From: Planctomycetota bacterium
GTDB lineage: Bacteria > Planctomycetota > Phycisphaerae > Phycisphaerales > UBA1924
Direction of reading: 5' to 3'
DNA: 64,000 nucleotides
Assembly: GCA_020831805.1 (NCBI GenBank)
Contig: JAFIFX010000006.1
Coordinates: 1-64,000, forward strand
Both the position numbers and the translations under genes were made by a program. Positions 1 to 7,295 of the stretch are shown piece by piece. Under the pieces are notes generated by a model. That model was not told the origin of the DNA. It saw nothing but the letters and a program-made list of their open reading frames with translations, and did no database searches. Positions within the stretch are counted from its first letter, which is position 1. Every line of letters starts with the position of its first letter.

Positions 1-38
1 AGCGCAACCGGACATGCGCCGAACCTGCGCTACGCGAG

Positions 39-57
39 ATCTAGAGCCGCTCTAGAT
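39..57. repeat. Short palindrome near window edge
   Basis: An 8-bp perfect inverted repeat (ATCTAGAG / CTCTAGAT) with a 3-nt CCG centre. It lies in the A+T-richer left edge of the window, upstream of any convincing gene. It could be an operator or a remnant of an insertion; nothing in the sequence decides this. Confidence 0.4.
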
Positions 58-104
58 ATCAACCCAGCACCGTCTCTCGCCTACTCGATGTATCTCGGAG
101 TTGG

Positions 105-386
105 TTGCAGGGGACAATTCGCGGCCCAGGAGCGGGCGGCCCGCTGATCCAGCGGTGGACCGCAGCCCGAGTGTTTCAGGAGTTGCCTCAGTCAGACCTG
201 CTCCTACCAATCAGACACCTGCGGACTCTGTACGCTGTCCCAGACGCGATACTTGAAGCCGCCAGCCATGCAGCATTTGAAGCCAATGAATTCCTGTGCG
301 GATTTGCGCGGCTAAATCAATACAACTCTCGTCCCATGCAGGCTTTCCTCAAAAAGATGGATTGGAATAACTACATTTATAAATAA
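105..386 (+). CDS. Possible small unknown protein or gene remnant
   Basis: A 93-residue reading frame opening at a TTG, with no recognisable family, signal peptide or membrane segment. The predicted protein is not obviously low-complexity, so it may be real or the tail of a broken gene. The in-frame stop upstream (positions 42-44) means it does not simply enter from outside the window. Base composition is lower in G+C than the chromosome to the right, as for the neighbouring gene at 417-923, so both probably belong to the same acquired stretch. Low confidence. Confidence 0.22.
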   Translation: MQGTIRGPGAGGPLIQRWTAARVFQELPQSDLLLPIRHLRTLYAVPDAILEAASHAAFEANEFLCGFARLNQYNSRPMQAFLKKMDWNNYIYK

Positions 387-416
387 AGCCTTGAGCTACG
401 CGTCTCGGCCCATATA

Positions 417-923
417 TTAGCTGGTATTTCCGCCCCTCCGCAACTGCTTATCCTTTCGCACCTCTGCAATGACACGGGCGTTGATCTGAATACGCTTGGC
501 GAGCTGTGATGCGGATAGCCTTCGCTTACGAGCAGTGTTCAGGCAAAAATTAAGTTCCCAGTCATTGATCCACTTCTTGTCGTAAGCAAACTTACCGGCT
601 TCAACATTCAAAGCCTTTTCTTGATTTTTAACAATCCGCTTAATGCCGGCCGCGACCGTATCAGCGGGGATGTCCATGAATTTGCGAACGCAGACATTCC
701 CAACAAATGTTGAATGTCCGTTCTCGGTGTTCCTGAGCCAGCACAGCTCCGAGATTGGGTAGTGTCCACATGGACACTGTTCGGGTGAGTAGCCGTCCTT
801 GTCGTCCTCGTCGTAGATGATCTCGACATAATCGAGCTGCCATTCGTGACGTGCGAGATCCCAATGTTCCGCCTTGCTCAAAGTAACGATATGATTCGAT
901 AGGTTTCGAAAATTGTGTCCCAT
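417..923 (-). CDS. Unknown Cys-rich protein with CPCGH zinc-knuckle-like motif
   Basis: A 168-residue protein if it starts at the ATG at 923; a TTG at 935 is the alternative. The middle has a probable metal site: CPCGHYPISELC followed about 20 residues later by GNVCVRKF, giving four cysteines and a histidine. The C-terminal third is Lys/Arg-rich and helical and ends with a segment reminiscent of an HTH (SASQLAKRIQINARVI). I do not recognise a named family. Proteins of this look, with an N-terminal 'SKAEHWDLA' type segment, turn up in variable regions and on mobile elements, which fits the low G+C here. A nucleic-acid-binding role is a guess from the Cys cluster and basic C-terminus. Confidence 0.6.
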   Translation of the reverse strand: MGHNFRNLSNHIVTLSKAEHWDLARHEWQLDYVEIIYDEDDKDGYSPEQCPCGHYPISELCWLRNTENGHSTFVGNVCVRKFMDIPADTVAAGIKRIVKNQEKALNVEAGKFAYDKKWINDWELNFCLNTARKRRLSASQLAKRIQINARVIAEVRKDKQLRRGGNTS

Positions 924-1009
924 TCGAATATCCAATAATCAAATGTGTGTTGCTACAGACTCTGCTCATGTCGCCGGGTTATCACGCAAAACAGGTCTTT
1001 GTGTGATTT

Positions 1010-1597
1010 TCACAAAGCAGTCACCCCATCTCCCCACAACACCCCCGCCACCTTCTCCAAGTCATACCCCCGCCCCCACTTCACCCGCACCACCCGCACC
1101 CCCGCGGCCCCCAACGCCCCATCCACAAACCCGTCCCGCTCCTTGACCTTCGCCCGCCGGTGCGACGAGTCATCCAACTCCACCGCCGCCACCACCCCGA
1201 AGTCGCTCGCCCGCACCACCACAAAGTCCACATGCTTCTGATTCGCGCGGTTCCGCAGCGTGGTCGACTTCGACCGATCCAACCCCCGCTTCGGCTTGAC
1301 CAGATCCCCCAGCCGCACCTTGCACATCACAAGGAACTCCTCCCCCGCCCCGGCGGGGGAGGTGGCACGCGAAGCGTGACGGAGGGGGTCTCCCCGCGGC
1401 CCCGCCTTCGCCGCCTCAACCAGCACCGGATAGAACGCCGCCTCCGCCTCCGTCAGCAACGCCCCGCACGCGGCGTACTCCAACGCAACCGGCTTCTTCC
1501 CGCCTTCCGCCGAACCAAACTTCCGCCCGAGCAACCCGATGACCGCCGCCGCGCCCACCAACACCAGCAGCACCACAACCAAGCCGATCCAACCCAT
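1010..1597 (-). CDS. DUF2726 membrane-anchored protein
   Basis: A 195-residue protein starting at the ATG at 1597, preceded by an AGAGAGG ribosome-binding site 6 nt upstream; the longer frame to 1660 is unlikely. One N-terminal membrane helix (about residues 3-24) is followed by a DUF2726 domain: 'EEFLVMCKVRLGDLV', a basic stretch, then 'DFVVVRASDFG' and 'AAVELDDSSH', the acidic/His signature of this restriction-endonuclease-like fold, and a final 'VRVVRVK' strand. Function of DUF2726 proteins is not established; nucleic-acid processing is inferred from the fold. Residues about 66-87 are encoded by a copy of a palindromic intergenic repeat (1338-1388) inserted in frame in a variable linker. 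Confidence 0.75.
   Translation of the reverse strand: MGWIGLVVVLLVLVGAAAVIGLLGRKFGSAEGGKKPVALEYAACGALLTEAEAAFYPVLVEAAKAGPRGDPLRHASRATSPAGAGEEFLVMCKVRLGDLVKPKRGLDRSKSTTLRNRANQKHVDFVVVRASDFGVVAAVELDDSSHRRAKVKERDGFVDGALGAAGVRVVRVKWGRGYDLEKVAGVLWGDGVTAL
1338..1388 (-). repeat. Double-hairpin palindromic repeat, family B (copy inside a gene)
   Basis: Read on the minus strand this 51-nt segment is CCCCCTCCGT, then a hairpin CACGC-TTC-GCGTG, then CCA and a second hairpin CCTCCCCCG...CGGGGGAGG. The same layout is at 10232-10286 with changed but still paired stems. This copy lies inside the DUF2726 gene and is translated without disrupting the frame. Confidence 0.75.
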
Positions 1598-1666
1598 CAC
1601 AAACCTCTCTAGCACTGAGAACGACCCAAATGCTACCAGAAACCCCGCCCCTTCGCCCAACTCCGA

Positions 1667-1696
1667 GCACCCAGTGCCTCATGCCTAGTGCCTCCA
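1667..1696. repeat. Short imperfect tandem motif (AGTGCCT)
   Basis: Repeated words CAGTGCCT, CATGCC and TAGTGCCT occur in close succession between the DUF2726 gene and the next gene. Such spacer motifs recur in planctomycete-like genomes; no function is evident. Confidence 0.35.
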
Positions 1697-1776
1697 AACA
1701 TCCACCCCCGTGCGCTGTTTTCGTGTCATCCCCAAAACCCCCTTGAACCCGCCCGCCGCCGCGGTATCTTGAGGGC

Positions 1777-2298
1777 ATGAACACAACCCAAACACCGCGC
1801 GTCCGTCACGAAACCGCCACCCACCCGAACCACACCCCCAACCCCCACTGGCCCCACCCCTGGCCCGACCCGACCACCATCCACGACGGCGACCCCCTCG
1901 ACGACCTCCCCCCCGACCGCCTCGCCGCCCTGATCCCCGCGGTCCTCTCCGACTGGGACTGCCCGGTCATGAGCGAACTCGGCCTCTGCCGCCAGCACCG
2001 CATCACCCTTGCCCAGCTCCACGCCATCGCGGCACTCCCCCGCTTCCAACGCGCCCTCGCATCCCTCCGCGCCGTCCGCGAAGCCCGCCGCCCCGCCATC
2101 GAGGCCCGCGCCCACGCCACCGCCATCGACCGCCTGACCTGCATCGCCACCTTCGAACCCACCAGCGCCACCCACGCCAAGGAAGTCCGCCTGGCCATCA
2201 AGGCCCTGCTCACCCTCGTGACACCGCCTCTGGACAAGCCGCGCCCGGCAGGTAGCGGCCCGGCACCCGCCACAACCACCGAACACGCCCCAGCCTAA
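1777..2298 (+). CDS. Unknown protein with HTH-like central region
   Basis: A 173-residue protein starting with ATG. The first 45 residues are Pro/His/Thr-rich and likely disordered. The centre ('VLSDWDCPVMSELGLCRQHRITLAQLHAIAALPRFQRAL', about residues 56-95) reads as consecutive short helices resembling the DNA-recognition part of phage small terminases or related HTH proteins, followed by an Arg/Ala-rich helix. The C-terminal tail is Pro/Ala/Thr-rich. I do not recognise a family. G+C-rich codon use matches the chromosome. No operon partner: the flanking genes are on the other strand. Confidence 0.6.
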   Translation: MNTTQTPRVRHETATHPNHTPNPHWPHPWPDPTTIHDGDPLDDLPPDRLAALIPAVLSDWDCPVMSELGLCRQHRITLAQLHAIAALPRFQRALASLRAVREARRPAIEARAHATAIDRLTCIATFEPTSATHAKEVRLAIKALLTLVTPPLDKPRPAGSGPAPATTTEHAPA

Positions 2299-2300
2299 AA

Positions 2301-2337
2301 AAGAAGCCCCGAACGAAGTGAGCGGGCGGGCAAAGCC
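2301..2337 (+). repeat. Imperfect direct repeat, copy 1
   Basis: AAGAAGCCCCGAACGAAGTG and following bases to AAAGCC; a diverged copy is at 2445-2483. Each copy contains a small imperfect hairpin (CGAACGAAGTGAGCG here). It is located just after the stop of the upstream gene. Confidence 0.6.
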
Positions 2338-2444
2338 AAAACCGCCGCCTGACCAATCCCGGCGCCGTCCCGCGAGAGCAAGGGTGGAAGGGCTTGCGAC
2401 ACCCCCAACGCCACCGCCCCCGTCACTGGCATTCCAGGCTCCAT

Positions 2445-2483
2445 AAGAAAGCCCCGAGCGTCAGCGAGCGCGCAGGCCAAGCC
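2445..2483 (+). repeat. Imperfect direct repeat, copy 2
   Basis: AAGAAAGCCCCGAGCGTCAG and following bases to AAGCCA, matching 2301-2337 with substitutions that keep the local hairpin potential (CGAGCG...CGAGCG). Both copies flank a 107-nt unique spacer. Confidence 0.6.
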
Positions 2484-2551
2484 ACAACCACCACGCCCCC
2501 AACACCCACCCCCGCCTCCCCCCTCCGCGCCCTCCGCGTGACCTCTGCACC

Positions 2552-3346
2552 TCAGCGCACCTCTTCCTCCCCCTCAATCGTCAAACGCACCCGCCCCGGA
2601 TGCCCGAACCACGAGTACCGCTCCGCGCCCTCGTACTTGTCCTTCAGCACCTTCACCACATCCTCCATCGACCCGTCCGCCGGCACCCACCCGCCGAACA
2701 CATCGGGGAAGTCCACCTTGCAGTTCGCGCACTTCTTCGCGTCCTGGAACCGGATCGGGCACCAGAACGACTCCACGTTCCGCAGCATCTCCGTCCCCAG
2801 CGACCACACCCCCGTCATCCAGTCGCAGTACAGGCACCACACCAGGTCGTGCCCAACCAGCCCGGAAAACTTCTGCCGCGACACATTGATCCACTCGCCC
2901 GACTTGTACCGCGGGAACCGCACCAGCCACACCAGCGGCGGGTACGCCACCACCTCCGCCACCCGCACCATCCAGAACACCGGCACCGCCAAGGTCGTCA
3001 CCCACAACGCCGCATGATTCCGAGGCCGCCCCACCAGCGCGTTGAGCACCTTGACGATCCGCGGTCCCTTCATCGCCTTCCGATTCGCCAACTCATGCCC
3101 CCACCCCCACACCGTCAGCCCCACCACCTGCCCCGCAATCCCCCCCAGCACCCCCCACCACCCGAAGAACACCGCCCCCAGAAGCCACGGCAGCACCGTG
3201 AACCAGGTCACGATCACATCCAACCCCGGCGCCCGACACCAGAACCCCCCCAACCCCCCGCCGACCTTCCCCACCCCGTGCAAGACCATCGCCCCGCCCA
3301 ACACCCCCGCGACCGTGATCCCAAAAACCAGAAGCATGTTTTCCAT
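2552..3346 (-). CDS. Conserved-looking membrane protein with C-terminal Cys cluster
   Basis: A 264-residue protein. The N-terminal half has about four hydrophobic helices (roughly residues 3-30, 42-62, 64-82 and 108-135). The C-terminal half contains a striking set of cysteines: WCLYCDW, FWCP and KKCANCKVDFP, likely binding a metal, in a segment that looks strongly constrained. The order membrane anchor then Cys-rich soluble domain suggests a membrane-tethered zinc or redox protein; no family name is recognised. The start could be the ATG at 3346 or the one at 3337. Convergent with nothing; smpB diverges about 140 nt to the right. Confidence 0.65.
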   Translation of the reverse strand: MENMLLVFGITVAGVLGGAMVLHGVGKVGGGLGGFWCRAPGLDVIVTWFTVLPWLLGAVFFGWWGVLGGIAGQVVGLTVWGWGHELANRKAMKGPRIVKVLNALVGRPRNHAALWVTTLAVPVFWMVRVAEVVAYPPLVWLVRFPRYKSGEWINVSRQKFSGLVGHDLVWCLYCDWMTGVWSLGTEMLRNVESFWCPIRFQDAKKCANCKVDFPDVFGGWVPADGSMEDVVKVLKDKYEGAERYSWFGHPGRVRLTIEGEEEVR

Positions 3347-3430
3347 GCCGCAAGCCTACCCGACTTTCACCACCTCCACGCAACAATCCCCACAGGATCC
3401 CTTCACCCATCCCGCCCCTAGAATCCCCCC

Positions 3431-3476
3431 CCACCATCCCCTCTCCGCGCCCTCTGCACCTCCGCGTACCTCCCCT
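3431..3476. repeat. CTCYGCGCC-type low-complexity spacer repeat
   Basis: The words CTCCGCGCCCTCTGCACCTCCGCG and close variants are strung together just upstream of smpB; a similar string is at 2519-2560 at the end of the preceding gene. These pyrimidine-rich words recur in spacers of many bacterial genomes with no known function. Confidence 0.4.
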
Positions 3477-3487
3477 CCCCGCTCTTC

Positions 3488-3973
3488 ATGGCCAAGAACA
3501 AGAAAAAAACCGACGCCCCCACCATCGAGAACCGCCGGGCGCGCCACGACTACTTCATCGAGGACACCCTCGAGGCCGGCATCGTCCTGATGGGCTCGGA
3601 GGTCAAGGCCATCCGCGACGGCCGCTGCTCCATCGCCGAGGGCTACATCTCCATCGAGACGACCCCCAAGCTCCGCATGGTCATGCACCAGACCGACATC
3701 GGCCAGTACCAGCCCTCCGGCGCCCTCAACCACATGCCCAAACGCGACCGCGTCCTGCTTGCCCACAAACGCGAACTGCTCAAACTCGCCCGCCAGGTCG
3801 AGCAGAAGGGCGTGACCCTCATCCCCCTCAAGCTCTACTTCAAAGAGGGCAAAGCCAAGGTCCTCGTCGGCCTCGCCCGCGGCAAGCAGTCCCACGACAA
3901 ACGCCACAGCATCGCCGAACGCGACGCCCAACGCGACCTCCAGCGCGCCATGTCCCGCAAAGTCATGCGCTGA
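3488..3973 (+). CDS. smpB: SsrA-binding protein SmpB
   Basis: A 161-residue protein, the usual length for SmpB. It binds the tRNA-like domain of tmRNA and brings it to stalled ribosomes for trans-translation. The diagnostic N-terminal block 'NRRARHDYFIEDTLEAGI' followed by 'MGSEVKAIRDGR' is present, then the OB-fold strands ('LLAHKREL', 'LIPLKLYFKEGKAKVLVGLARGK') and the basic C-terminal tail ('RDAQRDLQRAMSRK') that enters the ribosome. ATG start at 3488 gives the expected N-terminus. No tmRNA gene (ssrA) was found in this window. Downstream, a palindromic repeat (3996-4023) sits between it and the convergent cardiolipin synthase gene and may end transcription. Confidence 0.97.
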   Translation: MAKNKKKTDAPTIENRRARHDYFIEDTLEAGIVLMGSEVKAIRDGRCSIAEGYISIETTPKLRMVMHQTDIGQYQPSGALNHMPKRDRVLLAHKRELLKLARQVEQKGVTLIPLKLYFKEGKAKVLVGLARGKQSHDKRHSIAERDAQRDLQRAMSRKVMR

Positions 3974-3995
3974 AAACAGGCACCGCAGCGGGCGC

Positions 3996-4023
3996 CACGG
4001 GTTGACCCGAAGGGCAACCCGTG
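3996..4023. repeat. Palindromic repeat, family C, copy 1
   Basis: A 28-nt palindrome CACGGGTTG-ACCCGAAGGG-CAACCCGTG lying between the convergent smpB and cls genes. A second copy at 5577-5604 (opposite strand) has the same loop but a C:G instead of G:C pair in the stem. It could serve as a bidirectional terminator. Confidence 0.75.
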
Positions 4024-4040
4024 CCCCCAGCCCCCAGGCT

Positions 4041-5528
4041 TCACAGAATCGGGGCCAGCAACTGCGCCGCGTTGTCCAGCAGCTTCGACCCGAAGGCCCG
4101 TTTGTCCCACCCGCCCTCGGTCAGGCAGATCGAATCGGCGATGTACCGATGCTGGATATACCGCATCTGCTCGGCGATCTGCTCGTCATGCACGAAAATC
4201 GACAGCTCGAAGTTGATCCACAGCGACCGCCGGTCCATGTTGGCCGAACCGAGCAGCACCAGCCGCCGGTCGATCACCGCCGTCTTGGAATGCAATAGCC
4301 CGCCGCGGAACTGCACGACCTGCACCCCGGCCCGGAGCAGCTCGTCGAAGTACGACCGCGAGGCGTGCCGGACCAGGATCGAATCGACCCGCTCGGGCAC
4401 GATCAGCACCGTCCGGACCCCCCGCTTGGCCGCGGTGGTCAGGGCCGTCATCATGCTGTCGTCGGGCACGAAGTACGGCGTGGAGATCACCAACTCCCGC
4501 TCGGCGGTGTACATGGATTGCAGCAGGACGCGCCGGAGTTCGTCCGGGTCGTCGCCCGGGCCGGAGGAGATGATCTGGACCGCGCTTTCCCCGGCCCGGA
4601 CCGGCTCGTCGGGGCGCTCCTCGGCGAGGGTTTCGTCGGGCGATTCGACGCACCAGTCCATGGCGAAGACCAGGTCCATCGCGTGGGCCGCGGGGCCCTC
4701 GACGCGGGCCATGATGTCGACCCAGGGGCCGATTTTTTTGCCGCCGACCTGCCGGCTGCCGCTCCCGGGCCCGCGCGGCTGCTTGAACACCTTGGGGTCG
4801 GCCATGTTCATACTGCCGGTAAAGGCGGTCCGGCCGTCGATGACGACGAGCTTGCGGTGGTTGCGCAGGTCGATCCGGGCGGCCCAGACGCGCAGGGGGT
4901 TGACGGGCAGGGCCTTGCGGACCTCGGCGCCGGCGCGGCGGAGCAGGTGGACATGGCCGCCGTCGAAGAAGGGGCGGGAGCCGACGGCGTCGGCGAGGAG
5001 CCGGACATGGACGCCGCGTTTGGCCGCGTTGATGAGCGCTTCGGTGACCTGATCGACCCGGCCGCCGGGGGCATAGATGTAGAACATCAGGCTGATGGTT
5101 TTTTGTGCCTTGGCGATCTCCTCGAGGATCACGGGGAAGAAGGCGTCGGCGTCGTCGTGGAGTTCGATGGCGTTGTCGGCCAGGGCGGGGATGGGGCTGG
5201 TGGCGCGGGCGAGGCGGTTGAGGGGGGCGAAGAGGGGGCGGTTTTCCGGGTCTTCGGGGGCGGCGAAGGGTTCGAGGGCCTGGAATCGGGCCTCGGCGGC
5301 TTGTTCGAGGGCGCGGATGCGGCGGGCTCGTTTGCGGGTCAGCCAGGACTCGCCGACGAGGATGTAGAGGACCACGCCGAAGATGGGCAGCCAGGCCAGG
5401 ACCGCCAGCCAGGCGAGGCTGACGCCCTGGGAGCGCCGGCGGGAGATGACGCGGAAGGCCACGCCGATGATCGCGGCCCAGTAGGCGACGAAGATGATCG
5501 TCGGGATGTAGGCGGTCCAGTCGAGCAC
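4041..5528 (-). CDS. cls: Cardiolipin synthase-like phospholipase D enzyme
   Basis: Membrane enzyme predicted to join two phosphatidylglycerol molecules into cardiolipin. Two N-terminal membrane helices ('IPTIIFVAYWAAIIGVA' and 'AWLAVLAWLPIFGVVLYIL') are followed by two phospholipase D catalytic motifs: HRKLVVIDGRTAFTGS and HSKTAVIDRRLVLLGS, each with the HxK(x4)D core. Length (about 495 residues) suits bacterial ClsA-type enzymes. I chose the GTG at 5528 because the longer frame (GTG at 5579) begins inside a palindromic repeat and adds a non-conserved leader. The closely spaced neighbour atpC is upstream on the same strand but is unlikely to be functionally linked. Confidence 0.93.
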   Translation of the reverse strand: MLDWTAYIPTIIFVAYWAAIIGVAFRVISRRRSQGVSLAWLAVLAWLPIFGVVLYILVGESWLTRKRARRIRALEQAAEARFQALEPFAAPEDPENRPLFAPLNRLARATSPIPALADNAIELHDDADAFFPVILEEIAKAQKTISLMFYIYAPGGRVDQVTEALINAAKRGVHVRLLADAVGSRPFFDGGHVHLLRRAGAEVRKALPVNPLRVWAARIDLRNHRKLVVIDGRTAFTGSMNMADPKVFKQPRGPGSGSRQVGGKKIGPWVDIMARVEGPAAHAMDLVFAMDWCVESPDETLAEERPDEPVRAGESAVQIISSGPGDDPDELRRVLLQSMYTAERELVISTPYFVPDDSMMTALTTAAKRGVRTVLIVPERVDSILVRHASRSYFDELLRAGVQVVQFRGGLLHSKTAVIDRRLVLLGSANMDRRSLWINFELSIFVHDEQIAEQMRYIQHRYIADSICLTEGGWDKRAFGSKLLDNAAQLLAPIL

Positions 5529-5576
5529 GGCCTCGGAGGATATCCGGGGGGAAGTCCGGGGGCACGGGGTGCGGAG

Positions 5577-5604
5577 CACCGGTTGCCCTTCGGGTCAACC
5601 GGTG
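5577..5604. repeat. Palindromic repeat, family C, copy 2
   Basis: A 28-nt palindrome CACCGGTTG-CCCTTCGGGT-CAACCGGTG between cls and atpC. It is the reverse-complement counterpart of 3996-4023 with one compensatory stem change. Confidence 0.75.
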
Positions 5605-5622
5605 GCACCCGGAGGCGCCCGT

Positions 5623-6063
5623 TTAGATGCCGCGGGTTTTGATGGATTGGGCGAGGCGGAGCTTGATGCGGGCGGCGTCTTTTTCGTGGGCGATGGCGTC
5701 CTGGGCGGCGAGGGGGTCGGCGGCGTCCGTGGGGACGGCGCGGGCCTCGGCGGCGGCGAGTTCGGCCTTGGCGTCCTGCTCGACGATGTGCTCGGCGGGG
5801 ATGGCCTTCTCGGCGAGGATGGTCAGCTCGCCTTCGCCCATTTTGAGGAAGCCCTGGTCGATGAAGTAGTGGCGTGAGCCGCTGCCCTTGGCGGCGGCGA
5901 AGTCGAGGCGGAGTTCGCCCATGCCGAGGCGGGCGACGATGGGGGCGCGTCCGGGGAGGAAGCCGATCAGGCCGTCCCAGGCGGGGACGGAGGCGTAGGC
6001 GACCTTGTCGGAGACGAGTTCGGCGTCGGGGGTGACCAAGCGGCAGTGGAAGGTGTCGGGCAT
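5623..6063 (-). CDS. atpC: ATP synthase F1 subunit epsilon
   Basis: A 146-residue protein with the N-terminal beta-sandwich of F1 epsilon ('CRLVTPDAELVSDKVAYASVP', 'DGLIGFLPGRAPIVARLGMGEL') and a C-terminal helical region (about residues 90-140, Ala/Glu-rich). The subunit links the F1 catalytic head to the c-ring and modulates ATP hydrolysis. The start at 6063 has a GGAGG ribosome-binding site 8 nt upstream. It normally follows atpD, but here the upstream 180 nt and then an oppositely oriented foreign-looking gene pair take that place, so atpC stands alone. A TATACT hexamer on the minus strand near 6095-6100 could be the -10 of its own promoter, without a clear -35. Confidence 0.93.
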   Translation of the reverse strand: MPDTFHCRLVTPDAELVSDKVAYASVPAWDGLIGFLPGRAPIVARLGMGELRLDFAAAKGSGSRHYFIDQGFLKMGEGELTILAEKAIPAEHIVEQDAKAELAAAEARAVPTDAADPLAAQDAIAHEKDAARIKLRLAQSIKTRGI

Positions 6064-6241
6064 GGTGGGGTCCTCCGGGGTAATCGGGGGGCAGTATAGT
6101 TGCGGGCAGGACAGCGGGCGAGGAAAGGGGATTGGGGATCGACGTCGACTTTGCCAATGCGGATCTGACGACCGTAGCCTGGGCCTGGCTCAAATTCATC
6201 GCCGAGTTGCGGAGAACCTTGACGACCGCTATTCTGGCCGT

Positions 6242-7288
6242 GTGAACGACCACCGAACCGAGTACAAAGTAGGCGACTTCTTGGAGTGGCAGCGAGGAGG
6301 TCAACTCCAACTCAGTCCAGCCTTCCAGCGTCGATCTGTCTGGAAGAAGGGAGCGAAATCATTCCTCATAGACACGATTCTACGAGGGTACCCAACGCCT
6401 CCAGTGTTTCTCCGCGACTTACCCTCAAACTTGAAAACGCTTAAATCTGAAAGGGAAGTAGTCGACGGCCAGCAGCGACTGCGGACGGTGTTTTCGTTCA
6501 TCGATCCCGACTGTCTCGACGACTACATGCCTGAGTCAGACGACTTCACCATTCTCAAAGCCCACGACGCGACCATAGCAGGGCTCCGCTTTAATGATTT
6601 TCCCAAGTCGCTAAAGCAGTCAGTTCTCGATTACAAATTCACCGCTACTGTGTTCTCAGCGGACACGGAAGACCGTGAAATACTGACTATTTTTGCTCGA
6701 ATGAATGCCACAGGTGTGCGCCTCAATGACCAAGAACTGAGAAATGCTGAATACTACGGCGAGTTCAAGACCTGCTCCTTCTCCCTCGCTACAAAGTATC
6801 TGGACTTCTGGATCGACAACCGAATTTTCGGCCATGGACAAATAGCGAGAATGAAAGAGGTTGAACTCACGAGCGATCTGATAATTCTGATTATCAATGG
6901 AATCTCAGGCAAATCGAAGTCTACGATAGATAAATTTTATCGAGACTATGACGACGAAATGCCCGGCCGAATGGAGATAGAACGCCGGTTTGATTCGGTC
7001 ATCGAGCTAATCAGCTCGGCTTCACCGGACCTTCCCGCCGCATTCCAGAAGACAACATACTTCTACGCCCTTTTCGCCTCGGTCTACGACATGGCATGGG
7101 GCTTAAAATCTCCCACAACCAAAATGAAGCGAGCAAGCGTGGCTGATAGCGCCGTCCGCAATTTAATTGCCCGCGGAGAGGAAGTTGCCAATGGTACGGC
7201 TCCACCTACGGTACTAAGAGCCGCAACAACCCGAACGACACACGCATCAAGTCGCAGCATTCTTATCCACCACATGCGGGGGCAGTAG
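6242..7288 (+). CDS. DUF262 (ParB/GmrS-like) protein
   Basis: A 348-residue protein starting at GTG 6242; the open frame extends upstream to 6005 but that part overlaps atpC and is not protein-like for the family. The DUF262 core is clear: 'LSPAFQRRSVWKKG' (about 25-38), 'IDTILRGYPTPPVFLR' (43-58) and the hallmark 'VVDGQQRLRTVFSF' (74-87). DUF262 is the ParB-like NTP-dependent nuclease/NTPase domain of GmrSD restriction enzymes and of many defence-island proteins. No DUF1524 HNH domain follows; the C-terminus ends in a short basic tail, so this is a stand-alone DUF262. It is followed after 7 nt by a HEPN protein, so the two are probably cotranscribed. The pair is much A+T-richer than the flanks, a sign of transfer. 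Confidence 0.85.
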   Translation: MNDHRTEYKVGDFLEWQRGGQLQLSPAFQRRSVWKKGAKSFLIDTILRGYPTPPVFLRDLPSNLKTLKSEREVVDGQQRLRTVFSFIDPDCLDDYMPESDDFTILKAHDATIAGLRFNDFPKSLKQSVLDYKFTATVFSADTEDREILTIFARMNATGVRLNDQELRNAEYYGEFKTCSFSLATKYLDFWIDNRIFGHGQIARMKEVELTSDLIILIINGISGKSKSTIDKFYRDYDDEMPGRMEIERRFDSVIELISSASPDLPAAFQKTTYFYALFASVYDMAWGLKSPTTKMKRASVADSAVRNLIARGEEVANGTAPPTVLRAATTRTTHASSRSILIHHMRGQ

Positions 7289-7295
7289 GGTTGCC

